Assembly (NCBI GenBank): GCA_963737745.1
Contig: CAVTTR010000001.1
Coordinates: 221,987 to 285,986 of the forward strand
Reading direction: 5' to 3'
Length of the DNA stretch: 64,000 nucleotides
From: Bog-473 sp963737745
GTDB lineage: Bacteria > Actinomycetota > Acidimicrobiia > Acidimicrobiales > RAAP-2
Part shown: positions 28,916-37,528 of the stretch, in pieces
How positions within the stretch are numbered: the stretch's first letter is position 1
How the letters are laid out: every line of letters begins with the position of its first letter
Notes under the pieces: generated by a model
Database searches by the model: none
The model's input: only the letters and a program-made list of their open reading frames with translations
What the model was told of the DNA's origin: nothing
Translations under genes and position numbers: made by a program

Positions 28916-29835
28916 TCCCGCGGGTCGCCGGGCACTCGCCCCGTTGTGAAGCGAAACGGCGCACCGTAGGAGTCCGCGGGATCGGCGAGGATCGTCGTCT
29001 CGTCACGGTCCAACACTCCCACGCCGACGTCGGCCAGGTGCGATGCGACCTGGTCCAGATCGTCCACCGTGAAGGCCGTGGCGTGGCACATGCCCCCGGG
29101 GTACGTCGCCAATTCCTGCCCGGCCAAACTGTCAGCCTGGGTCGGGTACGCAAGTTCGACCACTGTCTCGGGGCCAAGGCTCACGAAGGCCGACTGCGTT
29201 CCGGTCAGCGTCGATGCGTCCTCGTGGATCAAGGTGAAGCCGATGGCGTCGCAGTAGAGCTTCTTCGCTTGCTCCAGATCCGGTACGACGACCGTGATGT
29301 AGGCCAGACGTTCGATTCCCAGGGGATTCGCCGTGGCGCGCCAACGATCCATCCAACCTGGAGTGAACCGCGGATCCTTGAACGGTCCCGGACCGAGCGG
29401 GTCTCCGTAGGACGAGGGTGGTTGGTAGAACTGGAGCTGGGTGATCGTGTCTTTGGGGTGGGTGAAGACGACACCGTCGTCCGGTGGGGGAGCCGAGGGC
29501 CCTCCGGCGTGCAGAATGCCGATGCCATGTGACAGAAGCCGTTCACAGAGGCCCTTCATGTCATCGCAGAACCAAGCGATGGAGTGCCAGTGCCGCCCGA
29601 AGCGGGCCTGGAACCGACCGACGGGCATGGCGGCCGCTTCGGGCTCGGCACTGGGTGACATCGCCTCTATGAGACTGTCGCCAATGACCAGAAGGGATCC
29701 CATGCGACGCTCACCCTCGGCATATTCCCCGTCCATGACCCCGCGGACCGGGGCGAAGACCCGGTCGTACCAGGCGTCGAGGGGGGCCAAGTCCTCGGTG
29801 ATGTGGACCACATGGAACAGCTTGCCGATACTCAC
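28912..29835 (-). CDS. Two-domain VOC (glyoxalase/dioxygenase superfamily) protein
   Basis: A 307-residue protein of two vicinal-oxygen-chelate halves. First half: LFHVVHITEDLAPLDAWYDRV to HSIAWFCDDMKGLC; second: ERLAYITVVVPDLEQAKKLY to CHATAFTVDDLDQVASHL. His residues in HVVHIT, HWHSIAWF and CHATAF could bind metal. Relatives include extradiol dioxygenases, glyoxalases and epimerases. GTG 29835 has GGGAGG 10 bases before it; a frame open further upstream to 30003 lacks such a site. Probable ring-cleavage or isomerase step in the island, unproved. Confidence 0.8.
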   Translation of the reverse strand: MSIGKLFHVVHITEDLAPLDAWYDRVFAPVRGVMDGEYAEGERRMGSLLVIGDSLIEAMSPSAEPEAAAMPVGRFQARFGRHWHSIAWFCDDMKGLCERLLSHGIGILHAGGPSAPPPDDGVVFTHPKDTITQLQFYQPPSSYGDPLGPGPFKDPRFTPGWMDRWRATANPLGIERLAYITVVVPDLEQAKKLYCDAIGFTLIHEDASTLTGTQSAFVSLGPETVVELAYPTQADSLAGQELATYPGGMCHATAFTVDDLDQVASHLADVGVGVLDRDETTILADPADSYGAPFRFTTGRVPGDPRD

Positions 29836-30001
29836 GATGTACGTTCCTCCCCCGGATCTGTGCCTTATGGCCGGCGCTTGAGCAGCTGCTGCATCGGCCG
29901 CAGCCGAGAGTGTCCCACACACACGGCGACGACACGCATCTTGGTGCAGGAGCGAGCCCGGCACAGCTTTCGCTAGGTTGTCTGCGGAGGAGCGACAAGT
30001 C

Positions 30002-30767
30002 ATGGATCACAGTCATTGGGAGGCGCCGGTCATGAAAGATGTGGCCGTTCCCGGCATCGATGGTGAGCTCGCCGGGGTCCTGTTCGTGCCCGCTGGCCGG
30101 GCCGACGAGGGCCCTCGCCCCGCCGTCTTGGTCCACCCCGAGATCGACGGTTTCTGTGAGGGAACGGTCGCGGCGGCTCGTCGCCTCGCCGCGGCCGGTT
30201 ACGTCACCCTCGCGCTCGATCCGTTCACCCCTTACGGCTCCACGCCCACCATGAGTCCGAGAGAGGCGACCACGGCGCGGCTGGCTGGACTGAACGATCG
30301 GCGGCAACTCTCTGAGCTCCCGATCGTCCTGGCGTGGCTCCGCGATCTTCCCGAAGTTGCGGCCGATCGGATAGGAGTGCTGGGTTTTTCGGTTGGCGGG
30401 CGCTACGCCATGATGCTCACGACCGAGCCCCACGGCGTGCAAGCCGTCGTGACCTTCTATGCGCGCCCGTGGCCCGGCGGGCCACTGGCCGAAGTGGGGT
30501 TGTCGCCGGGGAACTACGTCGACAAGTTCAACGCTCCCGTGTGCGCCATTTTCGGTGACGATGACGATCTCATTCCTCCCGAAATGGTGGAGGAGTTCCG
30601 GTCGCTGTTGGCACAGCACCCCTCCTCGGGCCACGAATTGCACATCGTTCCTGGTGGGCATTTCTTTGCCAATGAGAGCCGTCGCCGCTATGTGCCCGAA
30701 TCGGCCGAAATGGCTTGGACGCTGCGCGCTTGCATTCCTGTCAGTGCATTTGGAGGTGCGGACATGA
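30002..30767 (+). CDS. Dienelactone hydrolase-family protein, frameshifted at its 3' end
   Basis: About 254 residues, alpha/beta hydrolase of the DLH family. The nucleophile elbow is LGFSVGGRYAMM, with Ser in place of the Cys of classical DLH; Asp lies in IFGDDDDLIPPE and His in VPGGHFFAN. ATG 30002 is 9 bases from GGAGGAG. As read, the frame continues into the next gene. Deleting one T at 30723 gives MAWTRALAFLSVHLEVRT and a TGA at 30765-30767, which overlaps the next ATG as ATGA and matches the usual DLH C-terminus. The apparent fusion is therefore probably an indel artefact. Confidence 0.85.
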
Positions 30768-31402
30768 CGACAGACAAGCGGTTGGGCATCGTGAGCGTTG
30801 CCTTCGGGAGGGACTGCTCGTTTGAAGAGGCGGCCCAACGCGCGGCCGAGCTCGGCTTCGATCACATCGATCTGGCTGGAGCTGTGCATGACGACGTGGA
30901 TCCGGTATTGGCGCTCCCGATAGGGGACCGCATCGGCCCGCAGCCTCGTACGGGGGGCACCGTGTCTCCACCGCGCAAATGCACGTGGGAGGAAGGAGTG
31001 GCTTTCCTGCGCCAACAGCCGGGAATCCGGGTTGAGCCCGGGCTCGCCTCCTTGCTCGATACGGTGGACGCCATCCGCGCCATGTGCGAAGACGTGCCAG
31101 GTCTCAAGCTCACGCTGGATACGGGATGGTCGGTTTGTTGCGGGTTCGACCCGCTGGAGGTGGCGGATCTCGTCGGCCACCTCCAGTTGAGGCAGGCCAA
31201 ACCTGGACGTCCCCAGATGCACGTCGACGAGGACGGCGATGTCGATTTTGCCGCCGTTTTCGCCGGTTTCGCGGCGATCGGCTATTCGGGCCTCTTCAGC
31301 GTGGAGTACTTCGACCTACCCGAAATGAAGTTGCCCCTCGACGATCCCGTCGGTTGGAGTGTTGATTTGATGCACCGGGTGCGGCCCCTGCTCTCCGCCT
31401 GA
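30764..31402 (+). CDS. TIM-barrel protein of the sugar phosphate isomerase/epimerase (AP endonuclease 2) type
   Basis: A 212-residue protein, somewhat short for the family. It opens with RLGIVSVAFGRDCSFEEAAQ and FDHIDLAG; metal-binding candidates are Glu/Asp/His in KLTLDTGWS, LVGHLQLRQ and FSVEYFD, the usual xylose-isomerase-like order. ATG 30764 is preceded by TTTGGAGGTGCGGAC, a strong ribosome site, which supports a separate gene. It is translationally coupled to the dienelactone hydrolase. Role may be an isomerase in the degradation route; not certain. Confidence 0.78.
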   Translation: MTTDKRLGIVSVAFGRDCSFEEAAQRAAELGFDHIDLAGAVHDDVDPVLALPIGDRIGPQPRTGGTVSPPRKCTWEEGVAFLRQQPGIRVEPGLASLLDTVDAIRAMCEDVPGLKLTLDTGWSVCCGFDPLEVADLVGHLQLRQAKPGRPQMHVDEDGDVDFAAVFAGFAAIGYSGLFSVEYFDLPEMKLPLDDPVGWSVDLMHRVRPLLSA

Positions 31403-31405
31403 CAC

Positions 31406-31424
31406 GCCGCACGCTGTGCGCGGC
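31406..31424. terminator. Hairpin between convergent genes
   Basis: GCCGC...GCGGC arms with one mismatch enclose a short loop in the 40-base spacer between the TIM-barrel gene and the aldehyde dehydrogenase gene, which converge. No T-run follows, so if it terminates transcription it may need Rho or be only partly active. Confidence 0.35.
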
Positions 31425-31442
31425 TGTCAAACGGCAGCAGGC

Positions 31443-32876
31443 TTAACTGATCGCGATACCGCAGACCTTGGTCTCCTGGTATTCGGCCAATCCCTCGTGC
31501 CCGCCCTCCCGGCCCAGCCCGCTCTGCTTGACGCCGCCGAACGGCACGGCCGCTGAGGTCGGGTTGATGTCATTGATGCCGATAATGCCGAAGTCAAGCG
31601 CTTCGGCCACGCGCAGGGCGCGGCTCACGTCGTTGGTGTAGATGTACGAGGCCAGGCCGTAGGTGGTGTCGTTGGCGGCCGTAATCACCTCGTCCTCATC
31701 GTCGAACAGGATCACCGGTGCGATCGGCCCGAACGTCTCTTCGCGGTAGATGGTCATGTCGGAGGTGATGCCCGAGAGGACCGTCGGGGCGAAATAATGA
31801 CCACCGTCGTACTCGTCGCCGGCGAGACGGGCGCCTCCGGTGACGACGGTGGCACCGTGGTCGAGGGCGTCGGCCACCTGGCGTTCCATCTTCTCCATGG
31901 CTGCGGCGTCGATCAACGGGCCGACTGTGACTCCATCTGTCGCGCCATTGCCGGGACGGAGCTTGCCCACGCGAGCTTCCAACTCGGCCAGGAACGGCTC
32001 AGCAATGGAGCGATGGACAAAGATGCGATTCGGACAGATGCAGGCCTGGCCTGTGTTGAGGAACTTGACGAGGGCCGCACCTTTGGCCGCGTGGACGGGG
32101 TCGGCGTCGGCGAACACGAGGAACGGAGCGTGGCCACCGAGTTCGAGCGACACGCGCTTGAGCTGATCCGAGGCCCGCCGGGCGATCTCTTTTCCTACCT
32201 CGGTGGAGCCGGTAAAACTGATCTTCCGCACGATCGGGTTCGTCAAGAGTTCGTCGGCGACCGGCAAGGGATCGCTCGTCGTGACCAAGTTGATGACGCC
32301 AGCCGGGAAGCCGGCTTCTTCCAAGATCCGGAATGTCTCGATCGCACACAGGGGGGTTTGCTCAGCTGGCTTGAGGATGATGGTGCAACCGGCGGCGACG
32401 GCCGGGGCGATCTTGCGGGTCAACATGGACACGGGGTAATTCCACGGGGTGATGGCCGCCGCCACGCCGATCGGCTGGCGCAAGACGATGAAGCGTTGGT
32501 CCGCCCGCGACGACGGAATGGTCTCGCCGTAGGAGCGCTTGGCCTCCTCGGCGAACCAGAGGAGGAAATCAGCGGCGTAGGTCACCTCGTTGCGGGCCAT
32601 GCGCAGGGGCTTGCCCTGCTCGGCGGTCATGAGCTGGGCCAGCTCCTCCCGGCGCGCCGTCATGAGTCGCCACGCTTCGTACAGCAAGGCTGAACGTTCG
32701 TAGACCGTGGTCTTCGACCAGGCGGGGAACGCGGCATGGGCCGCGCTCACGGCGCGTTCGGCGTCCGCCCGCTCGGCATCGGCTGCCTCACCGAGGACGT
32801 CACCCGTCGCCGGGTTGTAGGAGGCGAAGGTCCGCCCCGACTTGGCTGCTTCCCATTTCCCATCGATGAACAACAA
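31443..32876 (-). CDS. NAD(P)-dependent aldehyde dehydrogenase (succinate-semialdehyde dehydrogenase-like)
   Basis: A 477-residue ALDH. Cofactor-site ITPWNYPVSML, general base Glu in SLELGGHAPFLVF, nucleophile Cys in NTGQACICPNR, and the C-terminal PFGGVKQSGLGREGG. The CICPNR form and overall spacing are of the GabD/SSADH group. It oxidises an aldehyde to the acid, possibly one released by the dehydrogenases in this island. The start is TTG 32876 with AAGGAG 6 bases before it; the following codon is also TTG. Confidence 0.92.
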   Translation of the reverse strand: MLFIDGKWEAAKSGRTFASYNPATGDVLGEAADAERADAERAVSAAHAAFPAWSKTTVYERSALLYEAWRLMTARREELAQLMTAEQGKPLRMARNEVTYAADFLLWFAEEAKRSYGETIPSSRADQRFIVLRQPIGVAAAITPWNYPVSMLTRKIAPAVAAGCTIILKPAEQTPLCAIETFRILEEAGFPAGVINLVTTSDPLPVADELLTNPIVRKISFTGSTEVGKEIARRASDQLKRVSLELGGHAPFLVFADADPVHAAKGAALVKFLNTGQACICPNRIFVHRSIAEPFLAELEARVGKLRPGNGATDGVTVGPLIDAAAMEKMERQVADALDHGATVVTGGARLAGDEYDGGHYFAPTVLSGITSDMTIYREETFGPIAPVILFDDEDEVITAANDTTYGLASYIYTNDVSRALRVAEALDFGIIGINDINPTSAAVPFGGVKQSGLGREGGHEGLAEYQETKVCGIAIS

Positions 32877-33349
32877 TGCAGACTCCTTTGTCGGAACGAT
32901 CTTTCACCAGGTTAAACCGATTGGTCGCCTGCAGTCGCAGGGTCGAGCCCGTGAGGGCCAGCCATGTCCCGTGCCGACTCCTGGTAGGCACCGGCGAAGC
33001 GCCCGCTCATGGGCTCGAGAAGCGAAAAAACGGCCCTCGACCTGCCCTGATAGCTCACCGCATGGGTTTTGGCTCCGTGTGCCCCATCCTCGGGCCCTGC
33101 ACCATGGTCCGTCAATCGGCCTTCGTCTAGTCTGACCGCCGACCGGAGCCCGGTTCCCCCTCGGACAGGAGGTGGGCCGGCCGAGAGATAAGGGTTTCCC
33201 ATGGATATGAGTGGTGCGTCAGCGTGGGGGGGATCTCGACGCCGTGGAAACAATGTGGGCTCCCACCATCCCGTTTCGCAACGGGGAGGTCATCCGGGTG
33301 GCCGGCGCCGTTCGCTCCGGGCCTCGGAGCTCCACGCGATGGTCTCCGC
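32877..33349. other. Region with no confidently assigned gene
   Basis: About 470 bases between the divergent aldehyde dehydrogenase and the thioesterase. One frame from ATG 33199 runs 50 codons and ends in TGA 33351-33353, overlapping GTG 33350 as GTGA. Another frame in the same stretch reads more like protein (VETMWAPTIPFRNGEVIRV). This suggests a real N-terminal gene portion disrupted by indels, perhaps part of the thioesterase. The rest must contain the promoters of both flanking genes. Confidence 0.4.
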
Positions 33350-33793
33350 GTGACGCCGGACACCTCCACGGTGAGGGGACCTGGTGGATACACACCCGAA
33401 GGCACCGCCTGGGGCAAGATCATCGGGTGGAGGGAGGTCGTTGTCGAAGGGGCCGACTTGGCCTTGGAAATGGACGTCACTCCAAAGGTGGCGAACAGCA
33501 CGGGCTCCATCCAGGGTGGAGTGTTGGCCACCCTCATCGACGTGGTGGCCGGAGTCTCGCTCTCGCGTGGTGAGCAGACCTATGTGCGCATCGGCACGAG
33601 CGAGATGCAGATCAGCTTCCTGGCCGGAGCGCGGACCGGACCAGCGCGCGCCGTGGCCCATATTCTCCGACGCGGGCGGACGAACGCAGTGGTGAGAGTG
33701 GACGTCCACGACCTCGGTGCCGACAACCTCCATGTAGCGACGGCAACCTTGACGTTCTCCGTCAAACGCCGAGAAGACGCCGCCACGGGTTGA
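33350..33793 (+). CDS. Hotdog thioesterase (PaaI/YbgC-like)
   Basis: About 147 residues from GTG 33350. The active-site helix reads NSTGSIQGGVLATLIDVVAGVS, which I quote in part as IQGGVLATLIDVVAG; the following strand is VRIGTSEMQISFLAGAR and the C-terminal GADNLHVATATLTF is the hotdog end. The Asp in LIDV and the HGG-like QGG are the PaaI positions. Hydrolyses an acyl- or aryl-CoA. The start is uncertain because sequence upstream is disrupted; the frame itself is open from 33224. Confidence 0.75.
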   Translation: MTPDTSTVRGPGGYTPEGTAWGKIIGWREVVVEGADLALEMDVTPKVANSTGSIQGGVLATLIDVVAGVSLSRGEQTYVRIGTSEMQISFLAGARTGPARAVAHILRRGRTNAVVRVDVHDLGADNLHVATATLTFSVKRREDAATG

Positions 33794-33800
33794 CGTTCAG

Positions 33801-34670
33801 CTACGAAAGCGTGGGCCGCACTCGTTCATTCAAGAACGTCACCACGGCATCGGAGAAGGCATCATTCTTGTCTCCTGCGATCATGTGCGCCGCTCCCTCG
33901 ACACCCACAATGGTGGCTCCCGGGATGTGTGACACCAGATCCTTGGCGCCCTCCTCTGTGACCACGTCGCTCAGCATGCCCCGCACCAAGAGCGTGGGCA
34001 CCCGGATGTTGTTCATGGCCACGTCGAGCAGCCCCGAGAGACGATCGGGCACGACTTCCGTGCGGCCACGCCCTATGAACGCCGGATCCCAATGCCAATA
34101 CCATCGGCCGTCGCGTTCTCGGAGCACCTTCTTCAGCCCGCTCGGGTTGACCCGCTTTTCGCGATTCGGGGTGTAGGCAGCAATGGCTTCTGCCGCCTCT
34201 TCGAGGGTATCGAAGCCATCGAGACCGGACTGCATGAAGGCCCGGATGCGCTCGATCCCCTCGGGATTGGCCTTCGGCGTGATGTCAACCAGGACGAGGC
34301 CCGAGGAGACGGTGCGGTCACTCGTCCCTTCGGCCAACATGGCCGACATCCCGCCCAGTGAGGCGCCGACCAGGACGGGTGGCCGCCCGAGCTTGTCGAC
34401 CACAGCCAGCACGTCGGCACCGAAGGAGGTGAAGGAGTAGTCGCCGTTGGGCGCCCAATCACTCTCACCGTGACCCCGCAGGTCGAGGGCCACGGTGCGC
34501 CAGCCCTCCTTGGCCACGATCTCGGCCGTGCGACCCCAGGCATAGCGGGTTTGCCCCCCACCGTGGAGGAAGAGGACGGGCGGGGCGTCGGGGTCCCCGC
34601 GGACGTCAGCCACCAGGTGTACGCCCTCGAAGCCCTCAAAAACCGTTCGCTGAGATTCCATGGGCTCCAT
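33801..34670 (-). CDS. Alpha/beta hydrolase
   Basis: About 289 residues. Oxyanion-hole FLHGGGQTRYAW, the LRGHGESDW loop, nucleophile elbow VGASLGGMSAM (Ser), acid Asp probably in VRGMLSDVV, and His in EGAAHMIAGDKND. Family members are esterases, epoxide hydrolases or C-C bond hydrolases; the last would fit a ring-cleavage route. Start ATG 34670 or ATG 34661. It is convergent with the thioesterase gene, 7 bases apart. Confidence 0.88.
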   Translation of the reverse strand: MEPMESQRTVFEGFEGVHLVADVRGDPDAPPVLFLHGGGQTRYAWGRTAEIVAKEGWRTVALDLRGHGESDWAPNGDYSFTSFGADVLAVVDKLGRPPVLVGASLGGMSAMLAEGTSDRTVSSGLVLVDITPKANPEGIERIRAFMQSGLDGFDTLEEAAEAIAAYTPNREKRVNPSGLKKVLRERDGRWYWHWDPAFIGRGRTEVVPDRLSGLLDVAMNNIRVPTLLVRGMLSDVVTEEGAKDLVSHIPGATIVGVEGAAHMIAGDKNDAFSDAVVTFLNERVRPTLS

Positions 34671-34756
34671 CGTCACACTTTTCGCGGGCCGTCGTTGTCC
34701 AGGTTGGCGAAACGGGGATGGGTACCAGCGGGTCGCTCCACCGAGTCGGATCACCG

Positions 34757-34800
34757 CCCAGCGCCGAGCGCCCCAGCGCCGAGCGCCCGAGCGCCGATGA
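34757..34800. repeat. 15-bp tandem repeat, two and a half copies
   Basis: The unit CCCAGCGCCGAGCGC occurs twice in tandem (34757-34771, 34772-34786) followed by a shorter related copy to 34800. It lies between the divergent alpha/beta hydrolase and ferredoxin genes. It is all G and C except the A positions and could vary in copy number. Confidence 0.85.
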
Positions 34801-34861
34801 CCCCGGCACGCCGTGTTGTGGCGACAGTGCCGCTCACCTCACGTGCTCGCCCCGAGGTCGC

Positions 34862-34867
34862 TACATT
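34862..34867 (+). promoter_or_regulatory. -10 hexamer TACATT, leaderless start of ferredoxin
   Basis: TACATT ends 6 bases before ATG 34874, which would put transcription start on the A of the ATG. No ribosome site exists upstream. Confidence 0.6.
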
Positions 34868-34873
34868 TGTGCC

Positions 34874-35065
34874 ATGCGAATAGTTGTCGATTTCGATCTG
34901 TGTGAATCCAACGCCCTGTGCATGGCGGCCGCCCCCGAGGTGTTCGAAGTGCGGGACGACGATTTTCTCTATGTGCTTCAGGAGGAGCCGCCCGAAGAGT
35001 TGCGGGCAAAGGTCGAAGCTGCCGTTCGGGCGTGTCCGAAAGCGGCGATCACGGTGGTCGACTGA
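34874..35065 (+). CDS. Ferredoxin (single 3Fe-4S type)
   Basis: A 63-residue ferredoxin beginning MRIVVDFDLCESNALC. Cys pattern CESNALC near the start and ACPKAAI near the end gives the C-x5-C...C-P pattern of 3Fe-4S ferredoxins that feed P450s. Acidic surface (EVRDDDF, EEPPEE). Second lone ferredoxin of the island after the one at 27.4 kb; neither has a P450 neighbour. It starts leaderless at ATG 34874. The stop TGA is inside the first copy of a 14-bp tandem repeat. Confidence 0.87.
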   Translation: MRIVVDFDLCESNALCMAAAPEVFEVRDDDFLYVLQEEPPEELRAKVEAAVRACPKAAITVVD

Positions 35066-35106
35066 CGGTGGTCGACTGACGGTGGTCGACTGACGGTGGT
35101 CGTGTA
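35051..35106. repeat. 14-bp tandem repeat over the ferredoxin stop codon
   Basis: Three perfect copies of ACGGTGGTCGACTG (35051-35092) and a partial fourth to 35106. The unit encodes the last residues (TVVD) and each copy, with the first base of the next, forms CTGA, so the stop codon is repeated in tandem. 14 is not a multiple of three, so frames rotate between copies. Confidence 0.95.
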
Positions 35107-35252
35107 ACGGTTGCCCCACAGCCGTCGCATTGAAAGGTCGCCCGGTCCGCTAGCGCGGCCGATTGCCGGCGCGTGCAAGGTCCAGCGAGTCTTCACGCAT
35201 CGCCCCGTGATGCGGGCTGACTTCACACCGTCATGACAGCAGGAGGGAACAC

Positions 35253-35714
35253 ATGAAAGAACAGCGTCGTTCGCGCCGGATCGCCATGTCGCCCGAGGAG
35301 CGCGATGATTTTCTCCGCTCTGAACGCACGTGTCGGGTGGCCACGGTCAAGAGTGACGGCGCTCCTCACATCAGCGCGCTGTGGTTCGTGTGGGACGGCG
35401 AAGCCCTTTGGCTCACGTCCATCGTGAAGAGTCAGCGATGGACAGACATTGAGAGAGAGCAGCGGGTGAGTGTCCTCGTCGATACAGGCCACGATTTCGG
35501 CGAGCTTCGAGGCGTCGAGATCTCTGGGATCGCCCGTTCCGTCGGAGAGGTGCCGCGTACGGGTGAGCCCAACGAGGAACTGGTCGTGCCCGAGCAGCTT
35601 TTTGGCGACAAATATGCCGGCGGCAAATTCGGCCACGATGGGCGACACGCCTGGCTCCGTATCGTGCCCGAGAAGATTGTGAGCTGGGACTTCCGCAAGA
35701 TGGGCGTGGGCTGA
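35253..35714 (+). CDS. F420-dependent PPOX-class protein
   Basis: A 153-residue split beta-barrel protein of the pyridoxamine-phosphate-oxidase-like family. Core strands CRVATVKSDGAPHISALWF and LWLTSIVKSQRWTDIE are typical of the actinobacterial F420/flavin reductases; C-terminal AWLRIVPEKIVSWDF follows. The basic N-terminus KEQRRSRRIAMS is also usual. ATG 35253 has GGAGGG. Likely reduces an unsaturated or quinone-like intermediate with F420H2 or heme/flavin; substrate unknown. Confidence 0.85.
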   Translation: MKEQRRSRRIAMSPEERDDFLRSERTCRVATVKSDGAPHISALWFVWDGEALWLTSIVKSQRWTDIEREQRVSVLVDTGHDFGELRGVEISGIARSVGEVPRTGEPNEELVVPEQLFGDKYAGGKFGHDGRHAWLRIVPEKIVSWDFRKMGVG

Positions 35715-35741
35715 ATCGTCGCCAGTTTTTCTTGCTGCACC

Positions 35742-35747
35742 TAGAGT
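35742..35747 (+). promoter_or_regulatory. -10 hexamer TAGAGT, leaderless start of DUF35-thiolase
   Basis: TAGAGT ends 7 bases before GTG 35755, so transcription would begin at or one base before that codon. This supports GTG 35755 over GTG 35746. Confidence 0.5.
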
Positions 35748-35754
35748 GTCCGCA

Positions 35755-37402
35755 GTGGCTCCGCCCTTGCCGATGCTCGTTCCTGAATCAGCGTTCTTCT
35801 GGGTCAGTGGTGCAGAAGGTGTGTTGCGCTTCCGCCGCTGCGCCGACTGTCGGTCCTTTCAACATCCCCCCGGGCCGATATGCCGCACCTGCGGGTCCTC
35901 GGACCTGGCGCCCGAGGATGTCTCGGGCCGCGGGGTGCTGGTCGGGTTCACCGTCAATGAACACACGTGGTCGCCCGCCATGCCGCCGCCCTATGTCATA
36001 GGGATCGTTGCCATTGATGAGGATCCGCGCATTCGATTGACGACCAATATCGTCGATGTGCCGCTCGCCGAGCTGGCCGTGGGTCGCCGTGTCGAGGTGC
36101 GATTCCACCAGGTGGAGGACGTCTGGTTGCCCCTGTTCACCTATGCCACCGAAGGACCGGCAGAAGGTCCCATTCCAGAGGACGAACGGCCGGGGCGTTG
36201 GGTTCGGCCCATGGTCACTCGCGACAAGTTCGAGGAGAAGGTGGCCATCACGGGTCTCGGGATGTCGCGCATCGGTCGGCGCCTTGGTGCTGACCCGCTC
36301 AGCCTGGCCATCGAGGCGGCTCGCAATGCGGTGGCCGACGCCGGGTTGACCATGTCTGACATCGATGGTCTGGCCACCTACCCCGGCGGCGCCGGCGCCG
36401 GGGGACACTCCGAGGGCGGCGTGACTGCTCTCGAGGAATCGTTGCAAATCAGACCGACCTGGTTCAACGGGTCAATGGAGACCCCGGGTCATGGGGGATC
36501 GGTTGTGGCCGCCATGCTCGCCATTGCTGCCGGCCTCTGTCGCCATGTGTTGTGCTTTCGCACGGTGTGGGAGTCGACATGGGCCGAAAGGGCGCGTAGC
36601 CGGCCACCTTCGTCGTCGAACTCCAGAGTCGAAGGTGACATGATGCAGTGGCGTGCTCCGTTTGGGGCCTTGAGCGCCGCCAATTGGGTGGCCATGTTCG
36701 CGTCCAATCACTTCCATCGCTATGGCACCACCCGAAATGCATTGGGAACGATCGCCGTCAATGCACGTCGTCACGCCGGTCTGAATCCCATGGCGATCTA
36801 TCGCGAGCCGATGACGATGGACGACTACTTCGCGGCCCGGATGATCAGCAGTCCCTTCGGTCTCTTTGACTGCGATGCACCCTGCGACGGGTCGATCGCT
36901 CTGGTGATCTCGTCAGCCGATGTCGCTCCCGATTTGGCGCAACCACCGGTCTATGTGGAGGCAGTAGGAACGCAGATCACCGACCGCATCAGTTGGGACC
37001 AAGGGACGCTCAGCCACGAACCGCAAACGCAGGGCCCAGCCGCTCATCTCTGGAGCCGGACGTCGTTGCGACCCCAGGATGTCGACTTCGCACAGCTCTA
37101 CGACGGGTTCACGTTCAATTGCTCTGTGCTGGCTTGAGCAGCTCGGCTTCTGCGGGATCGGAGAGGCCGGTGACTTCTTGTCCGACCCCGGCCGCATTGC
37201 ACTCGGCGGTGAATTGCCTCTGAACACATTTGGTGGGCAACTCTCCGGGGGTCGAACCCAGGGCTACGGCTTTCTTCACGAGGCTGTGGTTCAGCTCCGC
37301 GGGCAAGGGGGTGACCGCCAGGTTGCCGGCGCCGAGGTCGGAGTTGTCAGCACCGGGGGCGGAAATCCGGGCGGGTGCTTCTTGTTCACGGCGGCTCGCT
37401 GA
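35755..37402 (+). CDS. DUF35 (OB-fold/Zn-ribbon) fused to an Ltp2-like thiolase, frameshifted
   Basis: About 548 residues. Residues 1-150 are a DUF35 acyl-CoA-associated domain: Zn ribbon Cys in RRCADCRSFQ and PICRTCGSS, then OB fold (GVLVGFTVNEHTW). Residues 155-548 are a thiolase-fold domain: KVAITGLGMSRIG, DIDGLATYPGG, HYGTTR-like HRYGTTRNALG. The frame stops at 37137; removing one T near 37124 gives FTFNCLCWLEQLGFCG and the C-terminus LNTFGGQLSGGRTQGYGF with HEAVVQLRG and VSTGGGNPGGC. In sterol side-chain removal, ChsH2's DUF35 part binds the Ltp2 aldolase; here both are one chain. Probable retro-aldol C-C cleavage enzyme. Confidence 0.85.
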
Positions 37403-37528
37403 GTCGTAACCCACGGGGGGCCGTGACCATCGCGATGAGCAGGGTTCTCTCGCTATAGTGACCCCGCCCTGGTCCTGTCGTGCGGCCTCTGGGGGGCTGC
37501 GACATCCAACGGGCAAGGAGGAACGACG

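Noticed and set aside
29711..31222. 503-codon minus-strand frame opposite the dienelactone hydrolase
   Set aside because: Antisense shadow; no family signature.
35051..35106. CRISPR-like array
   Set aside because: 14-bp units without spacers.
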